From Chalciporus piperatus (taxonomy: Eukaryota > Basidiomycota > Agaricomycetes > Boletales > Boletaceae): 10,479 nt of DNA. A program made the translations under genes and the position numbers. The DNA lies in contig JBBPTG010000481.1 in assembly GCA_038093975.1 (NCBI GenBank), positions 1 through 10,479 on the forward strand, read 5' to 3'. The notes under the pieces are model-generated. The model had not been told where the DNA came from. It ran no database searches and saw nothing but the letters and a program-made list of their open reading frames with translations. Of the stretch, positions 1 through 7,385 are shown in pieces (position 1 is the stretch's first letter; each line of letters opens with the position of its first letter).

Positions 1-3
1 TAG

Positions 4-224
4 ACATGTCTCCTTTCTGATTTCCTCCCACTGACGATCGTTAGATGCCCGAACTACGTCGACCAGCACTTCAAAATCGCTTGCCAGCGAGAGAAAACCC
101 ATCCCGCGATAGTCCCCGTGTGCAACAGAATAGTTCAGTTCTCTCAACTTGGCGCTTGTGGAAGAGAATCCCTCGCCTCGTATTCGCTCGAGTGCACCCA
201 ATATATCCAGGATACGCGCCGCCA
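4..224 (+). CDS. Partial gene of unknown function (exon at left edge)
   Basis: I do not recognise this protein. The frame with codons at 4, 7, 10 and so on is open from the left edge to a TAA at 226-228. From about 46 it has a strongly C/G-ending codon pattern, as in real exons here (residues such as CPNYVDQHFKIACQ and LASYSLECTQYIQDTRR), whereas the ATG-started frame at 45-233 does not. A CTGAC followed by TTAG at 31-44 could be a branch site and acceptor, making 45 an exon start. A good donor, GTAAGT, lies at 225. Splicing to AG at 279 gives an early stop at 308. Splicing to AG at 305 keeps the frame open to 654 with a Ser/Pro/Thr-rich tail. Unspliced, it stops at 226-228. Five cysteines are spread through the visible part but match no Cx9C pattern I know. 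The gene would converge on ISA2. Coding status is fairly likely; the exon ends are uncertain. Confidence 0.5.
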
Positions 225-310
225 GTAAGTTAATCACTCTCCCGTTCGTCACGAATTCTCAAGTTTGTGTCTCGCACAGCGCACGTACGTCGCGTCAAGT
301 CACAGCGTGA

Positions 311-736
311 ATCGTGGCACTCGAACGCCGCCCACTGCATCTGCAAATGATCCACCCCTCACTATTTTTGTTGAATCCTCGTCTGGACTCGAGGAGAGCA
401 GTGAGGATTCGAGAACTACTCCCACGGCTGACCTCGAGGTTGACCGAATTGGCTGTTGCGGTCTTTTCGCGCGTCGACAGCCTGTGCCTGGAGCACCCGC
501 AGCTCAAGGGCGACAAGACGTTCCTCGGGCTGTCGAGAGGACTTCGCGCGGTACTTCAACACTTCAAGACGCCGCCAACACCCCCATCCCCACTGTACCA
601 TCCCCAATTCCCCCTGTATCGCACGACATTCTGGGCCTCTCCGCTGTTGTATGAATGCAAAATACACCTGATTCTTGATCGCTCTATGACTACTATCTGT
701 TATATAAAGAATGTTACGGGCCACATCATCATATGA
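311..736 (+). other. Possible continuation exon(s) of the left-edge gene, unresolved
   Basis: This stretch is open in two overlapping + frames. The frame ending at 654 would continue the left-edge exon if the acceptor at 305 is used, and would encode a disordered Ser/Pro/Thr-rich tail. The frame open from 311 to 736 shows a run of almost entirely C/G-ending codons at about 470 to 535 (residues VDSLCLEHPQLKGDKTFLGL), which looks more like coding sequence but needs a different acceptor. I cannot decide between the two. No family is recognised. Confidence 0.25.
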
Positions 737-1252
737 GATTTATATTCCATGCCAGTCTTGTCTGACAATGCGAGCGATGGCGAGGTGGTTCCGCTTCGGC
801 CGTCGTTGGTGACAGTACGAGAACCGGATATGATCGTGGCCGGATAGTGATTCCCTCACGACGGTGGATTGGCGATGATTAGAACAAGGATCAACGGAAT
901 TCGTATTATTCATACTGTCTACATGCTTGCCTCCCATGTCCCATATCCCATATCCCTTGTCCCCCCAAAACAAAAACAAAAACAACAACCGGGATACGTG
1001 CCCATATCGGAACTCGAGCAGATCGAGATGACGGACCAAGAGTGGCCGCGTGTTTGGCGTCTGCGGTGGTGGATGGGATGTAGTGATTGCCGTTGGGATG
1101 GCGGCGGCGGCGGGATGATCGTTGTTGTGCGTCCGCGCCAATGAGCGCCGGTGAGACTATCCGGGAGAACGCACGCTGAGAGATTGGGATAAGGACGAAA
1201 TAGACTAAGCTGTGAGGGGGTCCCAGTTCGTTCTAAAAAAATAGAACAGCGC
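737..1252. other. Intergenic / convergent 3' region, no gene seen
   Basis: No frame here has a convincing codon pattern or recognisable product. It holds a short run of CCCATATC-type repeats followed by A-rich CAAAAA units at about 935 to 990, and a GGC run at about 1101 to 1113. Close to the ISA2 stop there is a perfect 6-base inverted repeat, GTTCTA (1230-1235) and TAGAAC (1242-1247), around six A. It is probably the shared 3' untranslated and terminator zone of two convergent genes. Confidence 0.4.
1230..1247 (-). terminator. Short hairpin just after the ISA2 stop
   Basis: A perfect 6-base stem (GTTCTA/TAGAAC) with a six-base A loop on the plus strand, U on the ISA2 transcript, lies six bases after the ISA2 stop codon. 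It would sit in the ISA2 3' untranslated region. A stem this short can occur by chance, so a role in 3' processing or stability is only a possibility. Confidence 0.2.
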
Positions 1253-2021
1253 TCAAGACTCATTCAACTCCCAGCTGACACCACAGCCGCAGCCTCCTTT
1301 AGCCTGAGGATTCCCAGTGACGCGGAACGAACTCCCGATGAGTTCAGTGGCGTAATCGATCGTGGAGCCGTTGAGCATGGGGAGGGAGATGGCGTCGACG
1401 TAAATGTTGGAGGGACGAATGTCTGGGTGTGTTAAGTGACTGATCGGGGTGACGAGTGGTGAGCAAAATGGGAGCAGTGGGGAAGTGAGAAGAAGAACGT
1501 ACTAGTCCTCCGGGGCGCGTGTCGATGAGAGTTGGAGTTTGTATTGGTATCCGTGACATCCGCCTGATTCGATTGAGATATGGAGGGCAACATCTGGGTT
1601 GTTCTCCCGTGTGCATATTCGTTGAAGTTGCTGCAAGGTGAGTGAGTGTGTGATCGCATGGGACTCATCTCGGAGGGAGACGGAGACATACCTCGGCGGC
1701 GCGGGTGGTGAGGGTGACGTTGATATGGTCTGTGGGTATTACCTCTGCATCGAGTTCTTGGGCTTCTAGGTCTGAGACGGTTGGTGAAGTGAGCAGTATA
1801 CTTCGTGCTTTGGGGATTTCGGTGGTGGTGGTGGTGGTGGATGTGAGTGTCGCTGTCGCTGGGGTGGACATGTAGCGCACATGTGTTCGCGAGCGATCAT
1901 GGCGGGTCGTGCGAGGCAAATGGAGGAGTGGGGATGAGCTGGGAGTGTGGAAGTAAGCGTGCGAGGCGAGTCTGCAGCACGATGTGGTTTTGAAACGACG
2001 GAGTATGGCGAGGCTGTTCAT
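1253..2021 (-). CDS. ISA2: Iron-sulfur assembly protein Isa2, mitochondrial (3 exons)
   Basis: A-type Fe-S carrier acting with Isa1 and Iba57 to build [4Fe-4S] clusters in the mitochondrial matrix (established for the family). Exons on the minus strand are 2021-1692, 1630-1503 and 1439-1253; the introns (61 and 63 bases) begin GTATGT and GTACGT. The product is 214 residues. The first 50 or so are rich in Arg, Ser and Thr with almost no acidic residues, fitting a mitochondrial presequence, and a T-rich linker follows. The conserved domain is about 80-214. It has GGCHGYQYKL with Cys135, the stretch IDYATELIGSSFRV at 180-193, and the C-terminal GCGCGVSWEL with Cys203 and Cys205, the three cluster ligands. 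GGCHG and the GVSWEL ending favour Isa2 over Isa1. The second acceptor was set at 1440 because the next AG, at 1423-1424, creates an in-frame stop. It is divergent from DSK2. Confidence 0.93.
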
Positions 2022-2053
2022 TCCGGGTGGTAGTGGTAGTGGTAGTGGTAGTG

Positions 2054-2086
<33 letters not shown>

Positions 2087-2180
2087 CTACTCGTAGAGAG
2101 ACGCTTGAGTAAGACCAACGCTGACGTAATGATCTAGTTGATCTACAGAGCTGGGCTGACTTTGACCGCTCCCATCCACC
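2022..2180. promoter_or_regulatory. Divergent promoter between ISA2 and DSK2
   Basis: The 159 bases between the two start codons must hold both promoters and both 5' untranslated regions. Apart from the trinucleotide repeat next to ISA2, it contains a CRE/ATF-like TGACGTAA at 2122-2129 and a pair of GATC words at 2131-2142. There is no clear TATA box. DSK2 has a good start context (CCACC before ATG). Shared control of the two genes is an inference from the spacing. Confidence 0.55.
2026..2085. repeat. Microsatellite, GGTAGT units running into AGT units
   Basis: About five imperfect GGTAGT units are followed by about ten AGT units, ending in GCTACTCG. On the ISA2 strand this is an ACT/ACC tract that begins four bases upstream of the ATG, so it lies in the ISA2 5' leader. 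Length variation between strains is likely. Confidence 0.9.
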
Positions 2181-3688
2181 ATGGCCGACAACGAAATCCA
2201 GATAAACGTCAAGGGTACATCTCCTACTTCCCCCCGAGATTTACATCGATATATGAGTCCATCTCCACACAGGTCCCAGCGAGCTCAAGCTCCAGATAAC
2301 GATCAGCACAGACAATACTGTCTCCGAGCTCAAGCAAGCCATCGCCGAAAAGTCGGATGTAGCAGCTGATAGACAAAGATTAATCTATTCAGGTATATCC
2401 ACTCCCTCGTCCTCTCCATCCTAGACGCTCAATCTACCCTATCATCGACAGGCAGGGTATTGAAGGTAACCTCTCCATGTCACATCTTGGTCGTCTCAAC
2501 TCAATTCACATGCGTCGTTTGTCGTTTCGGTGATAGGATGACGATAAATTATCAACGTACAAGATCCAGACCTCGCACACCATCCATATGGTGAAAGGTG
2601 CCGCTGCTTCGTCCTCGACAGCACATCAAACATCGCCATCTTCTCAGCCGCTTCCATCCATGCAAGCTGGCCAGAGTCCGCTAGACCCTCTCACCCAACT
2701 CAACTCGCACCAAGCCTTTGGCGCACTCAATGGATTCGACCCGTTCGCCAACATGGGAGTGAACCCTACCGATCCTAATATGGTATGTTTGTGTTCGGAG
2801 GCGCTGGAATGGAATCCCCCTGATACGGACACGATACCTGCTTGGTGACAGATGCAAGCTATGCTAGACTCGCCCGAATTCCTTTCTCAGATGTCAAGCG
2901 TGATGTCTAACCCTGCCATCCTTGATCAACTCATGTCGCTCAACCCTCAACTCTCCGCAGTCGCACCTCAAGTACGGGACTTGTTCCACAACGAACGTTT
3001 CCGAGCGATGATGCGAGTCTCTCCACTTCATTTCGATTTCACTGTCTGATCCCCGACGTTTCCCTTGCACAGGTCGAATCCGGAGACGCTTAGAGCGATG
3101 ATACAGATGTCGTCTCTCATGCGTGACACGGGTGGCCCTTTTGGTGGTATGGGTGGTGGAAGCAGTGCTTTCCCAGCTCCGGGCGTACCTTCCACCGGAA
3201 CGACGACAACATCGACCACCAATCCGGCCAGCCCAACATCGCAATCTCAAGTACCACCCCTCAACCCCTTTGGATTTTTCCCTCCACCGCAACTCGGTCA
3301 AATGGGCACTGGCGCTGGGACCGGAACGGGAGCTGGAGCTGTCCCAAACTCGTTCAACCCGGCATTGTTCCAGCAGATGCAATCCGCATTCGGTGCTCCC
3401 CCCTCCGCACCTGCTGATTCAAGACCGCCCGAAGAGCGGTTCCAGGTACAGCTCCAAGTACGTCACGTGTTTTGCTTTTCCGCGCGTTCGCGCTTTCACG
3501 CATGCTCGCGTTTCCCGCGTGTATGCTATCATTCGCACATCCGCTGACCCGTCTGTTTTCATCTTCGTTCCCAGCAATTGCAAGACATGGGCTTCACCAT
3601 CGCATCGCAGAACGTGCGCGCTTTGTTAGCGACGGGCGGGAACGTCCATGCTGCTATAGAGTATATTTTGGGTGGAGGAGGCTTGTAG
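2181..3688 (+). CDS. DSK2: Ubiquitin-receptor shuttle Dsk2 / ubiquilin (7 exons)
   Basis: Carries ubiquitylated proteins to the proteasome: the UBL binds the proteasome, the UBA binds ubiquitin chains. Exons are 2181-2214, 2273-2392, 2452-2465, 2537-2782, 2852-3012, 3073-3457 and 3575-3688, giving 357 residues, close to yeast Dsk2. The UBL is at about 5-76 ([26 protein letters not shown]). An STI1-like region at about 139-210 has [20 protein letters not shown] and [13 protein letters not shown] Gly/Pro/Thr linker follows, with TGAGTGTGAGA at about 277-287. The UBA is at 321-357, with the MGF loop and the end [17 protein letters not shown]. Two oddities: exon 3 is only 14 bases, and intron 5 (3013-3072) needs a GC donor (GCGAGT). 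The nearby GT donor at 3017 gives the wrong frame, whereas the GC donor rebuilds RAMMSNPETL. Other introns are GT-AG; intron 6 is longest (117 bases) with a CTGAC branch site. Confidence 0.95.
3013..3072 (+). other. GC-AG intron of DSK2
   Basis: The donor is GCGAGT at 3013 and the acceptor is GCACAG ending at 3072. Joining 3012 to 3073 forms an ATG codon and restores the conserved reading [16 protein letters not shown]. Using the GT at 3017-3018 instead puts a stop after six codons of the next exon (GTC GAA TCC GGA GAC GCT TAG). Confidence 0.85.
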
Positions 3689-4565
3689 ATACTCGCGCTC
3701 TCTCTTTGTATGCGTCTCCGGTGTGGAGCCTCGGAGGGGGAGTAGGAAGGAAGGAGGAAGCGTGTAACGTGTATTTCATGCCCTGTCCCCGTGTCATGTA
3801 GCAGCGTCGTGCAGTGCGGTATTGCAATGGCAGATTTTGTGCCCCCGATCACGAGGCTTGCACCCGTGGCAGAGGTTTCGACCGTCGTTTTCTCGTTGTC
3901 TGGTGGCAGATACCAGACTCTCAGCCACAATGTCATGACCATTTATTACACAAGTACAGAGCTGGTTGACTAGTCTCCCCTAGGCAGACCATGAAGACAA
4001 TCGTTCACCAGGTATTACAAGAGTCAGACGTCTTCTCTAAACCACAATACGGAGTCAGCATCTCTAAATCACAATGGAGAGAAAATCTGCGATCTGATCC
4101 CTTCTCTCGGTCACGGTGGCATCGTCAGGGAAGAGGGGGTAAGCCAAGGTGTTGTGCCAACGCTTTGCATCGTCGTTCTGGAATCATCACATCAAAAGGG
4201 TAATCTCTTGTGTACTAGGGGTAGGGTACGCGGCGGACTCACTATTGGCATGAGCCAATTCCTGGCATGCATTGGCGTAAACATCAGGCCTCAGGGATCA
4301 CACCGCCATGTGGGACCTCGAAGAGGCGCAGTGGGCGACGCCGACAAATTGAAAAACCTCATGGGCTGTAAATTGAGCCTATCTGGAATGTCAGTGGAAA
4401 AAAGGCAAATGTGGCAGTGGTCACGAAACAAAATTAACATACTCTTGACCAAGTCCCCTGAAACTGTGCCATGAAATCAGCATGTCGCGCGTCGGCCTGG
4501 TCGAAATGGGTTTGTCGTGTACGAATATCCTCTTCATATTTTATGTCTGATTTTTTGTCCTGTAG
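3689..4565. other. DSK2 3' region and unassigned sequence
   Basis: About the first 250 bases are presumably the DSK2 3' untranslated region and spacer. There is a small imperfect duplication (TCTCTAAA, C or T, CACAAT) at about 4035 and 4062. A + frame running through it to the stop before 4475 encodes residues such as EKICDLIPSLGHGGIVREEG, but I recognise no family and codon use is not convincing. The stretch from about 4518, ending TTTTTTGTCCTGTAG at 4565, looks like an old intron acceptor directly before the beta-COP relic. Confidence 0.35.
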
Positions 4566-5510
4566 CAACATCCAAACGAATACATCCGTGGCGCCACGTT
4601 CCGCTTCCTTTCAAAAAATATCCAAGGACGCAGAACGCCTTGAACCACCCATCCCGACTGTCCGTACGAACCTTGAACTTGAACACCGCCATTCATATGT
4701 TCGCAAAGCGCCATGTTTCAATTGCTCTCGACACCGTTCATCGCGAACACGAATCTCTCGTTCCCGATGCTACTGAACTCATGCAGACCTTCCTCGCTGC
4801 CGAATCCGAGTCTGATGCGACGTGTTCAGCGCAACGCGTTCGTATTTCTCGCCAACGTAGGGATGAATAAAGCGGTCGAGTGGCTACGAAGCGTACGGGA
4901 TGGCATCGGCTGTCATCGAAAGCGGTGAGCATCGTGCCGAGTATGACGTCGATCCGGAATACACTACTTACTAGAAGAAGTCGTCTTGTTCCTCGAGAAG
5001 CACCTGCAAGCGTACTCGGGAACAAGATGACGACAAGGTTTTTTTCATGTCCTCGTCATCCTTGTCTGATAGCTTCATGCACCCGAGTACCAACAACTTC
5101 TGATTCGAATCATCCACGTCATGGTGAGCAGGCTTTCCAGGGTGGCATCGAGTGTCGTGCATGCGCTCATGGACTTCCTCGGCGACTCCAACACCCCGTC
5201 TGCGCTCGACGTCGTCTCTGCGAAGTGGTTGAGACATTCCCGTCCCTTCGACCTACGATCACCGAAGAATTAACGGGGAGATTCAGATTCTGGCAGCGGA
5301 GACGAGGGGAGGCGGAAGGGGAATGGTGGAACTGAAGGTGGTAAAAAGGACGCGGCTGGGTCAGGCCCCAGCGGGCGGGATACCCAACCCATCTCGAAAC
5401 CCGCGACGTCCACCCGGATCTGATCATGCTTCCGATGAACAAACCCAATCTGAGCCTCAGTTGAATCCACCATGACAATCAGGTCGCGCTAAACTCGAGG
5501 CGACTCTTAC
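4566..5510 (+). pseudogene. SEC26: Broken copy of coatomer subunit beta (beta-COP)
   Basis: Successive pieces in different + frames match beta-COP, a HEAT-repeat subunit of the COPI Golgi-to-ER coat, in family order: QHPNEYIRGATFRFL (from 4566), ISKDAERLEPPIPTVRTNLE then HRHSYVRK (from 4618), HREHESLVPDATELMQTFLA (about 4738), NAFVFLANVGMNKAVEW (about 4841), KAVSIVPSMTS (about 4919), EEVVLFLEKHLQ (4974), EYQQLLIRIIHV and HALMDFLGDSNTPSALDVV (5085 on), EVVETFPSLRPTITEEL (about 5221), GEIQILAAE (about 5276), ISKPATSTRI (about 5391) and AKLEAT (about 5488). At least six frameshifts and in-frame stops separate them. Two joins skip family sequence: roughly 130-150 residues near 4905-4918 and roughly 45 near 5273. 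The 5' part of the gene is missing, yet an intron-acceptor-like TTTTTTGTCCTGTAG precedes the first block, so this is more likely a segmental copy than a retrocopy. A working copy must exist elsewhere, since beta-COP is essential in yeast. Confidence 0.9.
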
Positions 5511-5870
5511 AGACATGCCGACGGCGCAGTCGTCCTCTGGAACACGACCAGAAGGCCCCCAGAGAAGCGGCATCCAAAACCCAGCCGTTCTCGGAAATCC
5601 GAGTCATTGCCTCTGGAGTCCGTTCCACCTCAAGTGCATACGCTTGTGGGTGGAGCAAAGTGTTCGAGATCTCGAGGAAGCTTGGCGAGTCCCGTCCTGG
5701 CGAATGGTGCTGTCCGAGGTGTCGAGCAACATGAGAAGAGGTTCTCCGACGTTGTGCGGATGCTTACGTCATCAGATTACATCAGGTTTGAAATTATGAT
5801 CCAGTTTATAAGAAGACACTCTTCCACAAGCCCGTTCTATGGTGAACCTTGCTCACCATGCTCACATGAA
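5511..5870 (+). other. Unassigned stretch after the beta-COP relic
   Basis: A + frame is open from 5493 to a stop at 5886-5888 (residues such as DGAVVLWNTTRRPPEKR and RFSDVVRMLTSSDYIRF). It shows no codon bias, and it would be cut by the solo LTR that begins at 5876. It could be more decayed beta-COP or another relic; I cannot align it to anything. Confidence 0.25.
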
Positions 5871-5919
5871 TCCGCTGTCAAAATATAGTCCAAATCCGTG
5901 CCTATCCGCTCCTTTCCGC

Positions 5920-5942
5920 TTCCGGATAGCCCCTATCCGGAA
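5920..5942. repeat. 10-base inverted repeat in the solo LTR
   Basis: TTCCGGATAG (5920-5929) and CTATCCGGAA (5933-5942) form a perfect stem with a CCC loop. More CCGGAT and TCCGGA words follow up to about 5960 and again near 6147-6170, so the 5' part of the LTR is dense in this motif. Confidence 0.8.
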
Positions 5943-6241
5943 CCGGATACTTCCGGATGCATTCCGTGTTTAATCCGACGTTTCCGATGTCTGGAAGGAT
6001 TCGTTGGAACGGATCCCTTTTACATTCGTATGTTCTCCTATATGTCATTCACTTGTCTATTCCCTTTCGTGACATCTCTGTTCACCATTCACCCTTTCTA
6101 TTCTTATCCATGTCAAGTCCTTGACATTCCTTGATCCTTTTGCACCCGGAATCGGTCATTCCGGACCGGAATCACGTCGGATCGTTCCGAGCACATCTCC
6201 ACCCATTTACTTAAACTCCTCGTCTCACTTCCAGAGCGCCT

Positions 6242-6378
6242 CAGTCGTTTCCGCCTCTCTTAGGCATCGGCTGAGGTGAGTATTTACTTTCTTTACTTAG
6301 TTCCTTTACTTATTTGAGTTGTACCTAGTTCGTTTAGGTGAATACAGTCGTTTCCGCCTCTCTTAGGCATCAGCTGAG
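6242..6378. repeat. Two direct copies of a 34-base repeat in the solo LTR
   Basis: The copies at 6242-6275 and 6345-6378 begin CAGTCGTTTCCGCCTCTC and end GCTGAG, differing at one base (CATCGGCTGAG against CATCAGCTGAG), 103 bases apart. The sequence between them is T-rich, with CTTTACTTA- and TTCGTTTAG-type words. Confidence 0.9.
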
Positions 6379-6473
6379 TTCGTTTAGTTTTCACATCCGC
6401 CTGTTCCCAAACCCTCACTGAAACTCGGGCCTTGTGCCCCGAGGTGAAAACCATATGTACCATACACAGTGAT

Positions 6474-6875
6474 ATGGAAGTCTTTCACAGGAAGATGGTC
6501 ACCAACTTTGACAAGTTGGATACAGTACTCGACCAACTAGCTGTGTCCATCCAAGAGCTCAGGGAGGAGGTGTGAGCAGGATTCCAGGGAATTCATCAGG
6601 AGTGAGTCTCTGTTTCACACCATTTCCTCCCCAGTGGCACTTACACCCACCTCCAGGCTTGCTCTACAACAAATGATGCTTCTCAATGCACATACATCGA
6701 GTATGCACGGTGCTTGTTTGCAAGGCCCACACAGGGACATTCTCGATGCTCACCTCAACACATGTGCTATGTTGTCTCAGGCAACTGGAGTCTCCCCATA
6801 CACATCTCATATCATTCTAACCAATTGTTCATGCAGAAAAAGAATGTGCTGCATTCTGCCACCACTTGCAGTTAC
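6474..6875 (+). pseudogene. Unrecognised coding-like remnant next to the retrotransposon
   Basis: An ATG at 6474 starts a 33-codon frame with a heptad-like amphipathic pattern (FDKLDTVLDQLAVSIQELRE), stopping at TGA 6573. Past that stop the frame runs to a good donor, GTGAGT (6602), and an acceptor, CCTCCCCAG, ending at 6633. Two frames are open after it. One, in phase with the upstream exon, gives Cys-rich residues and stops at the TGA that begins the LTR at 6876. The other gives VALTPTSRLALQQMMLL and then HRDILDAHLNTCAML. No family is recognised. It may be a gene tail broken by a stop and by the insertion, or part of an older element. Confidence 0.3.
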
Positions 6876-7004
6876 TGAAACGACTCAACTCAACTAAGAG
6901 CTAAGACTCACAATAGACAATAGCGAGCCGATGAACTTGGCTGAGGTTCGATGAGGAAACTCCAGGAGAACAAGACTGGGGAGTCCAGTGCTTGTCGACC
7001 CGGG

Positions 7005-7012
7005 TTTATATA
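7005..7012 (-). promoter_or_regulatory. TATA box of the 3' LTR
   Basis: TATATAAA on the minus strand, followed by CCCGGG, is the only clear TATA element in the LTR. It lies about 340 bases from the LTR start, so transcription of a full element would begin roughly 25-60 bases further on. Confidence 0.6.
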
Positions 7013-7067
7013 CTATTGTCAATGTTTGTACATGTTGTGGCTAAACCTTATCGTAGGTGACTGGGTA

Positions 7068-7248
7068 TGACTCATACTGACTACTAGCCAATAGCGTAAC
7101 TAGCTCTACTGCGGAATGAGTAAGCGTGAGTCATATGATGAGTAATGCTGACTGATGCTGACGAGTGATCGGTGAGTCATCAGTAGTAAGCGAAGGTCTA
7201 GACCTAGCTTATGTAAGTAAGTCACGTGATGCGATAAGATAAGATAAC
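7068..7248 (-). promoter_or_regulatory. Cluster of activator-site words in the LTR U3
   Basis: Three Gcn4/AP-1 type TGA(C/G)TCA heptamers lie at 7068-7074, 7127-7133 and 7173-7179. A palindromic E-box CACGTG is at 7223-7228, and three overlapping GATAA(G/C) words run through 7233-7248. All are upstream of the TATA on the element strand. Binding is inferred from motif match only. Confidence 0.45.
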
Positions 7249-7351
7249 AAAAGAGAAAGTGAAACAACTAAGTCCACGAAACGAAGAGAAACCTAGTAAG
7301 CGTAATGGAATGTAGGAATGATTAGGATAAGGAAATGGAGCGTTCATAACA

Positions 7352-7364
7352 CTACCCCCTCTCT
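7352..7364 (-). other. Polypurine tract
   Basis: AGAGAGGGGGTAG on the element strand abuts the TGTTATG start of the 3' LTR. This is where plus-strand DNA synthesis is primed in LTR elements, and it fixes the inner LTR border. Confidence 0.85.
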
Positions 7365-7385
7365 ATGGATCGTATTCCTAGACGA

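Larger units (their letters stand above)
5876..6395. mobile_element. Solo LTR, 520 bases, with 5-base target duplication
   Basis: The element begins TGTCAAAATA and ends AGTTTTCACA, so the termini are near-perfect inverted repeats (TGT, C or G, AAAA). It is flanked by identical TCCGC at 5871-5875 and 6396-6400, the 5-base duplication made by Ty3/gypsy and Ty1/copia integrases. Nothing inside codes for protein. It therefore looks like the product of LTR-LTR recombination. Its ends differ from the LTR at 6876-7351, so it is another family. It contains two copies of a 34-base repeat and a strong ATCCGGA-type hairpin. Orientation is not clear. Confidence 0.8.
6876..7351 (-). repeat. 3' LTR of the chromovirus
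   Basis: On the element strand it starts TGTTATGAACGC at 7351, immediately after the polypurine tract, and most likely ends GTTTCA at 6876 (about 476 bases, TG...CA). The outer end is less certain than the inner one because the partner LTR is not visible. A TATATAAA at 7012-7005 places U3 upstream and leaves about 130 bases for R and U5. Confidence 0.75.

Noticed and set aside
45..233. ATG-started 62-residue + frame at the left edge
   Set aside because: Codon pattern is poor compared with the overlapping frame starting one base later, which looks coding.
740..1263. Minus frames of 133 and 114 residues
   Set aside because: Low-complexity Pro/His products from repeats, with no family match and no codon bias.
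1897..2118. Minus frame with a Thr run over the ISA2 start
   Set aside because: It has no ATG start (TTG only), the poly-Thr is just the translated microsatellite, and it is out of frame with ISA2.
2894..3382. 162-residue minus frame inside DSK2
   Set aside because: Shadow of DSK2 exons 5 and 6, which are fixed by UBL, STI1 and UBA homology.
6424..6443. CTCGGG/CCCGAG inverted repeat
   Set aside because: Short stem with a long loop, no context; likely chance.
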